64,000 nt of DNA from NCBI RefSeq assembly GCF_943734655.1, contig NC_071355.1, forward strand, positions 90,739,449-90,803,448, read 5' to 3'. Origin of the DNA: Sabethes cyaneus. Its lineage: Eukaryota > Arthropoda > Insecta > Diptera > Culicidae. This document shows positions 10,076 to 20,814 of the stretch, piece after piece; position 1 is the stretch's first letter; each line of letters opens with the position of its first letter. Both the position numbers and the translations under genes were made by a program. Below the pieces are notes generated by a model. That model had not been told where the DNA came from, did not search any database, and was given only the letters and a program-made list of their open reading frames with translations.

Positions 10076-10944
10076 TGCTGTGTTCGGATTTCGGGTGGAT
10101 TGTCAAGTTTATTTGAAAGAGAACTTCGTCAAGATGATGGTCTTTCATGCCTGCTGTTCAATATAGCGCTACAAGGTGTTATGAACCGAGTGGATATCAA
10201 CACGCGGGGCACGATCTTCAACAAATCTAGTCAATTCGTCTGCTTTACCGATGACATGGGTATTATCGGCAGAACCTCTGTACATCTGAACAGTACACCA
10301 GACTAAAGCACGAAGGAGAAAAAGATTATGGGAGATGGGTTAAAGGTAAATACGTAGGCCAGCGGAACCGAATACGTCTACCTTGGCATACTGGTAACGG
10401 CGGATAATGATACTAGCCGTGAGATTCGGAGACGTATTATCAGCGGGAGTCGTGCTTACTATTGGCTTCACAAGCAATTGCGGTCGAGCAGACTAAGTCC
10501 TCGTACAAAGTGCATCCTGTACAAGACAAGTGCTCGTAGTTTTCGAACGACAAGTGCTAAGAACGATCTTTGGCGGCATACAGGAGAACGTAGTATGGAG
10601 GCGGAGGATGAACCATGAACACGCACAGCTTTATGGCGAACCTAGTATCCAAAAGGTGGCCAAATCTGGACGGATACGATGGGCAGGTCATGTTGCAAGA
10701 ATGCCGGACAACTTCCCTGCAAAGATGGTGATCGCCTTAAATTCGGTAAGAAGAAGACGACCAGGAGCGCAGCGAGCAAGATGGTTAGACCACGTGGAGC
10801 GAGATCTGGCGGAGTGTACTCGGTGTCCGAGGAATTCAAGAGCGGTAGCCTTCGACCGAGCTACATGGAAAAACTTTGTTCAACAGGCTTTATCTTAGGA
10901 TGTCAAGCTACCCAAATAAATAAAAAATAATAATTGTAAGCCTT

Positions 10945-11121
10945 TTGCATATTTATTTCATTCAACTACAATAGCAGAACCCTGTGTTTGCACCTTACGC
11001 TTAACTCCACTCATAAGGTTCTGTTCAACATCTGGCTGCAGCTTCTTCTCTGAGGAAATACTTTTTCTTCATGTCTTCCTCAGATTTGATCTCCATGGGA
11101 TGGTTTTGTAGCACGGCTTTG
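10945..11121 (-). pseudogene. DD37E transposase C-terminal remnant (copy 1, right-hand coding end)
   Basis: On the minus strand this reads as the last part of a DD37E Tc1/mariner transposase (EEDMKK-like, then KKLQPDV and EQNLMSGVK-like), matching the better preserved copy at 34195-35060. It is cut at 11121 by a 677 bp insertion; the rest of the transposase resumes at 11799. Confidence 0.65.
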
Positions 11122-11798
11122 ACCGATCTTTTTTTTTCTACCGCAGTCACACCAACGCGCATTCAAGTTCACACCGTCCGTTTAGTGATGGAATATGAAC
11201 GCTATGCATACCTAACACAACTGGCAGTTTGCTTAGTCAAACGCCGATTGCACGCAGTAGAACAAACGCGTTCTAAAGCTTTTTAACATTTTCGTTTTGA
11301 TCAAGTTGCCTTTGCCGTTTGGAGCAGCGAATGACTGCAAAACAGTCAAATGACTGGCAGTCACCACGCTAACGAAAAGCAACCGCACAAACGTATGATT
11401 CAATACTACAAAAAAACAACCACTACATGTGCATGGAAGAAGTCGGTCGGACTCCGTCCAATACAAACGAATATTTTGCTTGCGTCGGACCGACGCAAGG
11501 GTGACAAACTATTACTGTGAGCAGCCGATTTGGAGACAAAAAGAGAAACGAAAAAATACATCACCGTATGCATTCAGTCAGTTTGCAGTTTATATTCTCA
11601 AAGCGCAAAGCAAAACGGGAGATCGACTGTTTGCATTTGCTGAGACGCCACATGAATTGTAAGACGGCAGCAGCGCAAGCGGCAGATTGACTGGATTCAA
11701 AAAACAGTCAAATGATCGTTCAAAAAGCGGAGTTTGAATGCGAAAAGTTCGCATTCACGGCAGTCACATTCAACTTGCGATCCCTTTTCAAGCCCTGT
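11122..11798. mobile_element. insertion of about 677 bp in DD37E copy 1
   Basis: TTTTGTAG followed by a CNGCTT word occurs on both sides (about 11105-11121 and 11799-11815), and only one such word is present in the uninterrupted copy at 34345-34365, so the interval is an insert. The inside contains GCAGTCACA near both ends and AAACAGTCAAATGA twice (11340 and 11704). No TIR, LTR or coding domain was recognised. Confidence 0.5.
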
Positions 11799-12170
11799 TT
11801 TGTAGTGCCTGCTTAATAATAACCCAGTATTTTTCGATGGGCCTTAGTTCCGATGCGTTAGGGGGGTTCATGTCCTTGGATACGAATTTGACCCCTTTGG
11901 TTTCGTACCACTCTAGAACATCCTTTGAACAGTGGCACGAAGCTAGATCCGGCTAGAAGATTGTAGGGCCCTTGTGTTACATCAACAGAGGAAGCAGATG
12001 TTTCTATAGAAATTCCTTGAGATAGATCTGCCCGTCTACAGTCCCGGTAGTTAGGAACGGCGCACTCCGTTTGCCAAATGAACAGATTGCTTGCCAATCT
12101 TATTTGCCAATGTATTTCTTGGCAAATTTCGAAAGTTTCTGCTCCCGCAGTGCACTTAGAGGTTGTGCAC
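11799..12170 (-). pseudogene. DD37E transposase middle remnant (copy 1)
   Basis: The minus strand carries the catalytic middle in three frames: a GQIYLKEFL-like segment, GPTIF and DLASCH (second catalytic Asp), VLEWYETKGVKFVSKDMNPP and ELRPIEKYWVIIKQA (third catalytic residue, Glu). Counting from DLASCH to PIE gives 37 intervening residues, which defines DD37E. Stops and frameshifts abound. The enzyme class cuts at TA dinucleotides. Confidence 0.75.
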
Positions 12171-12198
12171 TCCTTATCCTCCTACAGAGACATGTAAG

Positions 12199-12520
12199 AT
12201 GGCCATTAGGCGGTTTGTAATACGGCGGGCTCACCAGGGGAGATAAAACGCGACAACGGCACTAACTTTCTGGATGATTCTTCAAATGAATTACCAGCTG
12301 TCTGATAAATTCACTAGCGCCACTACCAAGTGGATTTTCAACCCGCCGTCTGCCGCCCACATGGGTGGGTCGTGGGAGCGGCTTGTTAGATCCGTCAAGG
12401 TTGCGTTCTCCGCTCTGACAACAAACAAAAATCCGGATGACGAAATCCTCCTCACTCTGATAATTGAAGCTGAAGGGAACGTCAATTCGAGGTCGTTAAC
12501 GTTCGTTCCATTGTGTTGAA
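12199..12520 (+). pseudogene. BEL/Pao-type integrase fragment
   Basis: The plus strand reads MAIRRFV, then (shifted frame) GSPGEIKRDNGTNFLDD, the second catalytic Asp region of an integrase core, and after another shift TKWIFNPPSAAHMGGSWERLVRSVK, the hallmark region around the third catalytic Glu in BEL/Pao integrases, then DDEILLTLIIEAEGNVNSRSLT (usual E-N-I-V-N-S-R-P-L-T). About 110 residues remain from an integrase several times longer. No LTR or other pol domain was seen next to it. Confidence 0.8.
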
Positions 12521-12718
12521 TATCGTTCTCTTTTTCGACACTTCCTTTGCCTCATAAAGACGTGTTGTCGCTAATTTTCGTAACATCCGTAGAAGACTAA
12601 ATGTAAGTTTATACTTTACTTTACGTACTTTGATTAACTCTGAAACATTTAAATATTGTAAAACACTTCTAACAGTAAAATTTCTTCTTCAATAAAACTA
12701 GCTTTAAGCTCACGTTAA

Positions 12719-13435
12719 GGGAGTACCTTACTCTGGAAGACCGAAACATAATAGATTTTCGTAAATTTTCTACAGATGCTAGAATTATAGTTAAGTGTTG
12801 GGGTATTTTGGTTATTGGTTAAGGTATATTTGAAGATATATTTTGTATTTTTTGGATACCAGAATAGTGATTATTTAGCTGCTGGCAGGTGGGCGCGTGA
12901 ATGCCCTCTAGAAAATAGTTTCATACTGGCGGTACGTGCCGGGAACCAAGGGAGTATCGTAAAACGCATTTCAAGGATGGTTTTGAAGCTTTGGGTCAAT
13001 ACCTAAATTGTTACATAGTGGTTTTTGAAAATTCTAAAAATTACTAAAATGGCAGCAGTTTTTCCAAAAGAAAGGTGTTTTTTCATCAAAAATCGCCAAT
13101 TAGGAGCTCATAAAAAATTGAAAAATTGAGATATCAAAAAACGGCTACGTAACAATTTAGATAATTCATTTTTACATGCTGAAAATAAATTTCAGCCAAA
13201 TCGGTTCGCTAGATTTTGAGATAGACGTACCGCCAGCTAAAGAAACATGGTTTTGGGGAAAATGCGTTCAAAGTTTCGTACAGCAATGGATTTCCCTTGA
13301 GGCGACTCCACAAGTTTTCAACGAGATCAGATATCAAAAAATCCTTTTGTCATGGCATTTCTGAAGGTATAAACGTCTCGAAAATGCATAAAAATCAAAT
13401 TCGATTTTTCCGACTTTCCGGAGTAGGGTCCCCCC
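12719..13435. mobile_element. 717 bp TTAA-flanked TIR element
   Basis: TTAA lies at 12715-12718 and 13436-13439. The ends GGGAGTACCTTACTCTGGAA and, reverse-complemented, GGGGGGACCCTACTCCGGAA form imperfect inverted repeats that continue into a CGAAA/CGGAAA segment. No transposase frame. TTAA plus GGG start suggests a nonautonomous piggyBac-type element. Confidence 0.75.
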
Positions 13436-13439
13436 TTAA

Positions 13440-15785
13440 ATCTATAAATTCATGTGCTACAATGAGGCCCGAAAACGTCCCAACAGCTGAATTTTTTTGT
13501 TTAGAATAAACCTAGAACAAGGATCCTTGTTCTAACGGTTATATTTGAGAAATATGAGAAAGTAACACATTGAATTATTACTTTCAATCGAATAGAATGT
13601 GATAGATAGCAATATATCTAGGAATATTGTTTTCAAGCCAGGTGGATGGATGCAGATATTCCATCTTATCGGGGGAAAATGGTTCTTTTTTTTTCATACT
13701 AGTACAGTGCTGTTCCATTTTTCGCGTATCATAACTTGTCCAGCTTTCAAGAGTCTGCTCTGGATGACAGTATAAACCGTACGCTAGACTTCATTGGTCG
13801 AGGCGAGGGTCGTTTTCCAACTCTGAAATGGGTTTTGTTTTGATAATATATTATGCAAAAGTAACCATTCGTGCAGATAAGATCCGGCATCATCCTTACG
13901 GTTATCCTTTAAAAACAGGCAACCGTTAATTCTACTGTCCTCAGTTCAAACTTTGGCAATGGCGAAAGAGCCCTTCGAACAGATCGCTGGGGACGCATAA
14001 CCTACTGACACAGTAACTTTACCGAGACAATTTGCCATATTTCGCCGACCCAGGACTGCTACAAACGATGCCCCTGTGTCAACTGAACTGGTAGGTACTG
14101 CCGTTCGATATTCCAATCTAACAGAGTGAAAGTGGGGAAAATGGGTCATACTCACACACACAGTCTGCCATCGTTAATCCGACAAATATATGAGCTGAAT
14201 AGAAAAAATCACTTCGATAGTCGAAATAGTGAGTACTTAGTGTTGACAAGAGCAAAAAAAATGCGCCCGATTGGCAGAAATTGGACTAGCGAATTGAGAC
14301 CGTGCCCGGCATTCGAGTAGGAGCCAATCGTAAAAGCGAAAAAGCAGATCGAGGGAAAATTGCGCATTACTTCACATTGTCATTTCGAATCTTCACTTTT
14401 CAGTTGCAGTAGCAGACAGTCGTCGTTGAAGCGGACAACGACGTCCGGGGGTTTGTGACAATTTTCTAATTCTGCTTTCGGAATTGAGCAATGACGGTGC
14501 ACTGCACTGGCAGGATACGGCTGTCGATGGTTCCATCACTCAAGGCTGGAGGATGGCTGCATTCGTTCCATTGCTTGTAGTTACAATGTCGATTGCAAGC
14601 AAGTTGTGTTTTGACAAATTGAAAGCAAGAATTGAAGTATTTGACGTTGACTGATTTGATACGAATTGGAATGAGAGATGGAGTAAGTGGCAATATGCTT
14701 CTGCATTTGACGGTTGCATGCAGCTTTGTTCTTTTTTTTTGTGATCTTCAGAACAACTCAAATGTTGCTGCTTAAAGTGAACAATCAATTGTACTGTGCT
14801 CTGCCTTCGAATTATAGGAGAAATTAGTAGAGTTCAGGTACCAGTAGATCTTGGTAAGGGTCAGAGCTGACACTCATCCCTGTTGCATAATGAAACTTCA
14901 TTGTACTTACTCACTTGCATGTCGATTTTACAATCCATTAGAAAGCGTAACACTTTCTGGCGAAGGCTATCGTTACCGGCACAAACAGTTCTGGTCGAAC
15001 ATCAGGATTGCAGCTCACGTTTCACGTCGAGTGGATAATCGGATCACATCGTATGTTGGCCATGTTTTACGCGCCATAAAACCGTCAGCTGCAGCCAGCG
15101 TGCTTCCATCGCCATTAAAGACGACGGAATTTGGATATGGAATTCGGGGCATACATACAGTGTTTCACTCATAGTGTCGGCTTGTGATGCCACACAAAAC
15201 GGATAATGGCGTTTAACCTGGGATTTAATGTGAGCATGCATCGACAGCATGGTTGCGAAGGCAATCATCCGTCGCCTGGGATGTCAATGCTGCTGCATGC
15301 TCTTATTCACGTTATCCTACTTTATCATTTGTATCGTACGGAAACGACAGCTATTTCGTGGTTAATATCTCTTTTTATTTACCACCGTTTTCCCACATTA
15401 CACACATTAAACGGTGCTTAACATCAACATTTGTTCGAAACCTTAGATTGCAGAGAAACTACATCAGTAAAGCAGGGCAATTCCGAGCTGCAATTTTATG
15501 CACTTAATTCATTCAGTATATAACTAGTTTTGTTTATTTCTTGCGTCAAATTTCTTTTCGCTATTAAGTAAAACAAAACAAGTTGTTTGGGCGAATATTG
15601 AAAAAATTCTTTTAACTAGATTAGAATTATACTTTATATGAAGGTATTTAAATGAGAAACTTATCGCAATATGTTTAAGGCTATGTTTCAAATTACAAGC
15701 AATTAAGCACAAAAATTGAGAATATTTTACTTGTGCAATGAGTTGGGGAGAAAAGAGCAATGAATTTTGCAAGGCGTAAAAACGA
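13440..15785. other. no recognised gene; possible core promoter near 14395-14440
   Basis: A perfect 22 bp palindrome (half site TAGAACAAGGA) lies at 13513-13534. At 14398-14405 an arthropod-style initiator TTCAGTTG is followed about 30 bases downstream by CGGACAACGACG, which loosely fits a downstream promoter element. The short open frames here (for example 13946-14161 minus, 14851-15174 plus) match no family. A VDTGAS segment in the first was judged chance. Confidence 0.35.
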
Positions 15786-16611
15786 CTATACTGGGCGAAT
15801 TTTTATATTGAGCGAAATTCTGGCCAGTTTGGTGGATTCGCCTCCTTCGTCACAAAAACAACATCGTTGGCTTCGTATCACTCCATCACCAATTTCGCGT
15901 AATGGCTCGATGCCAGATCCAGCCAAAACAGAGTACCAACTTCGTAGGACCGGAGTAAGGGCAGCAGGCGCTGCAGGAATCATTCGTCTTTATACATTTA
16001 GCCATTGATGGTGCCGGTCGTTATGCAGGGTTTGCAGAATTTGACGCACCCACAGATCGCCACAGTATGTACTACAAATTTGTCGACCTTTTTCTTTCGG
16101 AATTTCCAGGCGGGACTTGCTGACGAAAAACTCCAGGCCGGGGATTTATTTGGCACCCGCTTGCACGTTTCATCTTCCATTACGATGCATTTCGGCTGCA
16201 CCAACCACTATCGGTACAGTTTCCTGGCGCGATATTTGGCCACCGTATTCTGTTTGCCGATTCGGTTGGGCACCTTCCTTACCTTGAAGACATGAAGTTC
16301 GGTCCGCTTCATTGTATGCTGGACGAACCAGACGGAAAAATTGACCTTCTTAGCCACGTCTCGAATCAAAAGGTTCGGATTGTGCTGGAAGTAATCCCTC
16401 ACCTTCTTTGCCTTCTCGGGGTCGGTCTTCTTCGCTTTTCTTCCGCTGCTATCTGGCTTTCCTTGAACGATTTTACCACATGGGACAGGGTCAAATGGTC
16501 GATTCCCAGCTGTTTCGCGATCCACCTGTGTGACTGGCGTGGATTTTGCACGACCGCGCCCATAATTTTTTGGCAAAGCCCTTCATGCTTGGAAGCCATT
16601 TCGATTACCAC
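15786..16611 (-). pseudogene. DD37E-type Tc1/mariner transposase relic (copy 3)
   Basis: Reading leftward from 16611: MASKHEGLCQ start, a first helix-turn-helix with SHRWIAKQLGIDHLTLSHVV, a linker, a second one with NPNLLIRDVAKKVNFSVWFV, then HVFKVRKVPNR and KQNTVAKYRARKLY, a VMEDET first-Asp region, WKFRKKKVDKF, ITTGTING, LDLASSHY (second Asp) and EWYEANDVVFVTKEANPPNWPEFRSI. Where the catalytic Glu should follow RSI there is a TAA stop. At least three frameshifts separate the parts. Such transposases are about 340 residues, bind their TIRs with the two N-terminal helix-turn-helices and insert at TA. Flanking TIRs were not identified. Confidence 0.8.
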
Positions 16612-16874
16612 TTTTTTTTCCTGTATGAACTCATCACTGTGACCAGTATCGGTGATCTATTGTGATATCGCCCGGGTGTTTGTTGTATGACCCGCACTGC
16701 ATTTCTTTACTATAATCGCTGTTGAGTGAGTGTTGAGTGAATTTGCACGAGTGAGCGATATGCTTATGCGTGCTTGTGTGTAATTGGGTTTTACCCTTCC
16801 TTCAATGGTTTCTCTACTTTACTCACCTCGTTCCACATGACAGCGCTGTCCCCAATTTTAGCCATCCCTGACAT

Positions 16875-17095
16875 AGCTAACTAGTGCATTTAACTATAAG
16901 GGTCATTTTTTCACTGTCAATAGGCCTTATCGAGATAATTTAGAATTCAGCATGAAGGAAGGGTGATTAGGGGCCTGAGAATAAACCCATGCTAAAGTCA
17001 CTTTGACATCGAATGGCCTAATTCTACTAAGATTCGAACCCACGATCATTCGCTTATCAAAGCAGACTCGGTAACTTTGCGGCTACAGAGCCTCT
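16875..17095 (-). mobile_element. tRNA-derived SINE
   Basis: Read on the minus strand from about 17095, the head GGCTCTGTAGCCGCAAAG resembles an RNA polymerase III A box and GTGGGTTCGAATC is a perfect B box about 45 bases later. The tRNA-unrelated body follows (TTAGCATGGGTTTATTCTCA, AGGCCTATTGACAGTG) and ends near TGACCCTTATAGTTAAATGC. The pairing of a pol III promoter with an unrelated body is the SINE layout. No target duplication was resolved. Confidence 0.7.
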
Positions 17096-17352
17096 TCGAT
17101 AACCACTTGACAGATTGTGACGAAATTTTTCACTTGTAAACATTACACTCTAAACTAGTTTGAACCAAAATTTCATCAATTTTTACCCATATAATAATAA
17201 GCGATACACAAAAATAAGTGTTGCATTTTCTTTCGAGTACAGCTTTATATCCTAATGAGTTGTACGGCTTGCAATCTATTTATATAAAAGGCTTGTCTGT
17301 AGCCAAAACCAGGTCTCTGACAGGACGAGTTCTATGAGTTCTATTTTCAGTC

Positions 17353-18236
17353 ACCTCACTAGTCGACTGCTGGACTGCTCGATTGCTCAACTGATTGACT
17401 AGACTGCTCGACTGGAATGGTCGATTAGACTACTCGATTTGATTGCTCGACTGGACTCCTCAACAGAGCTGCTCGACTGAATTGTTCGATTCGAATGCGC
17501 GACTCCACTTCTTGATTGGACAAATCGACTAGACTGCTTGACTGAACAGCTCGATTCAACTGCTCGAGTGGACTACCCGACTTTACTGCTCGATTCGACT
17601 ACTTGACACATTTGTTCGACTTACTACTCGACCCGGCTGAACGACTTAACTACACGATTAAACTGCTCGACTGGACTGTTTGATTCGACTGCTCGACTTG
17701 ACAGTTCGACTCACCTACTTTACTGGACTATTTGGCTATACAGCTTAATTTCACTGCTCGACTCAACTGCTCAATTTCATTGCGAAACTTAACTGCTCGA
17801 CTGAACCACTTGGCCCGACTGCTCGACTAAACTGTTTGATTCGACTGCTCGACTCAGCTGCTCGATTCAACTGCTCGACTAAACTACTTGATTAAAGTGT
17901 TCGACTGGGCCGCTGAATTAAACTGCTCGACTTGACTGCTCGACTTGACTGCTCGATTCAACTGCTCGACTTAGCTACTCGGTCGAACTGCTCGACTGAA
18001 CAGCTTGATACAACTGCTCAACTAGACTACTCAATTCACTTGAGTAGTCTAGTTGAGCAGTTGGTTTCGCTTGACTGGACTACTCGACTCAACTGCTCGA
18101 TTCAAATCTTCGACTGGACTACTAGATTAAACTGCTCGACTCGACTGCCCGATCCAACTGCTCCACCCAACTGCTTGACTCAACTGCTTGATTCTACTGC
18201 TCGACTCGCCTGCTCAACTCGATTGCTTGTCGCGAT
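17353..18236. repeat. minisatellite with 10 bp unit YTGCTCGAYT
   Basis: About 880 bases are built from degenerate copies of CTGCTCGACT, often arranged as 20 bp pairs (CTGCTCGACT followed by a GGACT- or CAACT-type spacer). The 117-codon open frame at 17932-18285 (TARLDCSIQLLDLAT and similar) is a by-product of the periodicity and is not a gene. Divergence is modest between 17820 and 18060 and higher at the edges. Confidence 0.9.
18011..18063. repeat. perfect hairpin in the minisatellite
   Basis: Arms of 24 bases (18011-18034 and 18040-18063) are exactly complementary around a 5-base TTCAC loop. The arm is two repeat units, CAACTGCTCAACTAGACTAC plus TCAA. It marks a local inversion of the array, since units to the left and right otherwise keep one orientation. 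Confidence 0.95.
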
Positions 18237-18884
18237 ATCATATGGTCGCTGTTTAATCAGATCGGATCAAGCAGCAAAATTTTAAAAAATGAGTTATAAC
18301 AACATACATACATAACAACAAACGATTAAGAATTTTCTAAGCAACATTTTACTCTAATCAGACTACATAAATGTTGCAAACAGCCAGTGTTATAAGATGA
18401 TTTCGAACTATTGATAGTTATAAACCATACCGAGCAGCAAACTTTGAATGCGTTTTTCTCGAAGTCAGAATTTTGTCACTTGGTTCTGCCTGATTTAACA
18501 CTGACCATATGCATCGGCTCGCGGCAGGAAATGGACGGTTCAAAGCCTCGCACACAAAAGAGCCATTGTGCCCACCTATAGAATCAGGAGATAATTTTTT
18601 ATTCAGTTAAATAAAATTCAATGCGAGCACAAAAACTATTTGTTTCAGTTTCCGGCTAAGACTCTTTTATATACAACATCTTAGAGCTATATTATGCAAT
18701 ATCAGAAGTTCAGAACCCAAAGAACTAATACAAAAATTAAACATCTTCGCAAACACTGTCCAATGAAATGTATCTGCAGTTTTCTGAACAGACATTTATA
18801 TTTTCCGGATCGCAAGATTCGGGCTCAACTAGTTGTACTATATGGGCTATATATCTTCATTCCGGTTATTAGAGTACAAGACAA
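18237..18884. other. no recognised feature
   Basis: AT-rich sequence with short unrelated open frames. Nothing beyond an 18-nt run of AT microsatellite-like words was recognised. Confidence 0.5.
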
Positions 18885-20060
18885 TTACGGCACTACTGCA
18901 ACGATCCTATTGACACTAGCAGCACAGTAAATGCTCATTATTCTATTAATAGGACCGTTTCTAGCATAATCGGTTCTAAATGGCTTCAACATAAAGAGAC
19001 TACGTGTTCTTAGCGAACGAACCGGTGCATAGAATTTAATGTTTTCTGATATATTTTCAGAATTAATACGTTGTGAAACCATATCGTTTACAAACAGGAG
19101 CAAAGCATAAATGTTTTGGTAGATGATGTTTATACAACGAGATTCATAAGGTGGAAGAAGAAATGAATTCCAACCCAGCTTCCTGAGTGCATAAAATAAA
19201 AATTGTTTTTATATCAATGCGATACGACTGGAATGCATATTTTGGTAAGGTGACAAAACTAGACTACAATATTCTAAAATGGATCTTTCGTATGTAACGC
19301 AGAAAGTTTTTATAGTACAAGGGTCCTCAAAGCGGTAGCTAAATCTTTCAATAAAACTTATGTCATGTCAGTTTTTTCAGTTTTGAGTCGAGAATCACCC
19401 TAAAATCTCTTACTTTAGTACAGCTCCAGAACCACATACGAATTTTTTTTTGAATTGACAATATGAGAAATATGTTCAGAATAGATTTCTTGACATGTTG
19501 ATACTAATATCACAACATTCTGACCATGCGTTCAAAAGTTATCATCTTTCAAAAACAAGAATTCTGAAAAATTCCGAAAAAAATTATGGTGCGAAAATCC
19601 CCTATTTTATGTTTGAAGAAAAAGGACATCTAGAACAAAACGTTCAATCTCAAACTTTTCCAATGAGTAATTTACATGTTTTTTTTTTTCAATTTTGTGA
19701 GATATTTGAACTGAAAAAATATTTAGGTAGAGCGATAGGCATAAAAAACTAAAAAGAGAAATTGGACTATTTCATACCTAGCGGTCCTCCAGATAAATAT
19801 TTTCCCATGAAAATTAACACTCGAGCTTCTTTTGAGTGTACTTTCATGATAAAGTAATCATTTTCTCGATCGCATCGTTTTTACGATGTTGCCCGTTAGA
19901 GGGTTAAAGGTCTAATTGAGTTGCAATTTCCATGTATAATTTCATATCATCAACAAATAAAATAAAAAGAAAAGGACCTAAATGAGAGCCATGTGGAACT
20001 CCGGATGTTACCTTAACTAGGTCAGAAAGTTATCCATTAAAGCAGACAATCTATGTACTG
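18885..20060 (-). pseudogene. jockey/CR1-like LINE reverse transcriptase relic
   Basis: On the minus strand near 19930-20030 the sequence reads DLVKVTSGVPHGSHLGPFLF and then ILFVDDMKLYMEIA, matching the S-G-V-P-Q-G-S-x-L-G-P-L-L-F and Y-A-D-D-T-K-L-Y boxes of non-LTR reverse transcriptases, with the catalytic YADD changed to FVDD. Near 18890-19000 the C-terminal words FYAPVRSLRTRSLF and RTDYARNGPINRIM resemble the tail of the same proteins. Between the two the frame is lost. The family is different from LINE-A, LINE-B and RTE in this window. Confidence 0.65.
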
Positions 20061-20094
20061 TTTATCAAGTAAGATGGATTAATTTTAGGAGTTT

Positions 20095-20400
20095 TGCTTC
20101 AGTAGCTGCTACTATTTTGGTACTGATACCGCACTATCGCTTTAGTTATTTTAGTACAGCCTCCATTACAATACTGCTGGTATTTGAAAACGGCTAAAAT
20201 TTTAGTACTGCTTCTATTTTAGTATTGCTACCAGTTTAGTACTATACCGCAATGGATCCCATAAAATAGTCGCAGTGATTCAGTCTTCCATAAGCAATAA
20301 GAGTACTACTGCTATTTCAGTACTCCTGGATTTCAGTTTTGCTACTGTTGTGTTATTATTGCTTTTTTTGGAATCGCAACTATTTTAAAACTGCTGCGTG
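20095..20400. repeat. degenerate repeat of TTTTAGTACTGCTNCTA words
   Basis: Words close to CTATTTTAGTACTGCT recur about eight to ten times with irregular spacing of 15-40 bases. Copies are strongly diverged, so this is an old minisatellite. No coding capacity. Confidence 0.5.
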
Positions 20401-20814
20401 TAAGCTGTATTAGCTGTAAGGAACTAGATATGCCAGTCTCCGATTTCCTCATACATGAGTAAAAAGCATGCCATCAGCGCTATCTACTGGCGGCGCTAGA
20501 CTATCATAGTCATTATTTCGCCTTCTCATTTTACACAAGTGTTAGTGACAGATGATATTATCAAACGTGTTCAGGTTAGTAAACCCTCGTGCCGTCAGGA
20601 GCCACCTTACTGACAATTGAATCTCCGAGGAGTGGCGTATCTATGTTCTTTGATTATCCAAGCTCATATCTAAATTATCTAGGTTTTATATTACGAAATC
20701 GTTCAGCTTAATACACCAACATATGGTGCGTGTGAACAGTATTCAAGAATAACGTTGAAACTATATTTATTCGAGACCTGATTTTTATACCAATTGCTTG
20801 AATAACATTTGAAC
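20401..20814. other. no recognised feature
   Basis: Unique-looking AT-rich sequence between the degenerate repeat and the 5' truncation point of the next LINE. I see no gene, TIR or tandem array. Confidence 0.5.

Larger units (their letters stand above)
7880..10935 (+). pseudogene. LINE-B retrotransposon relic split by a solo LTR
   Basis: The plus strand reads from the linker between endonuclease and reverse transcriptase (a lysine/arginine-rich stretch, then ETRKFYQKVN and DREVTDR) through the reverse transcriptase: CPIYKKGVKLDCENYRAITV, QTGFVGGWSTRDQIFTLRQI, a DFKAAYDTI palm motif, then after the LTR (8848-10075) CVRISGGLSSLFER, CLLFNIALQGVMNR and a catalytic FTDD box. The C-terminal part (10530-10898) has FERQVLRTIFGGIQ, WRRRMNHEHAQLYGEP, WAGHVARM and QRARWLDHVE. 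In-frame stops (for example near 8010, 8190 and 8370) and frameshifts kill it. The 3' end is an A-rich AAATAAATAAAAAATAAT tail. A LINE-B copy in reverse lies at 29640-33960. The endonuclease is missing, so the copy is 5'-truncated. Confidence 0.85.

Noticed and set aside
13946..14161. Minus-strand frame with VDTGAS, resembling a retropepsin active site
   Set aside because: The flanking residues (hydrophobic strand before and the I-L-G-R-D/N-like part after) do not fit a protease fold, and no gag, zinc knuckle or reverse transcriptase is adjacent.
14851..15174. 107-codon plus frame as a gene
   Set aside because: It overlaps frames on the other strand, lacks any domain, and has cysteine- and serine-rich composition typical of random AT-rich sequence.
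17932..18285. 117-codon open frame in the CTGCTCGACT array
   Set aside because: A 10 bp period yields repetitive peptide without stops by chance; there is no domain and no start context.
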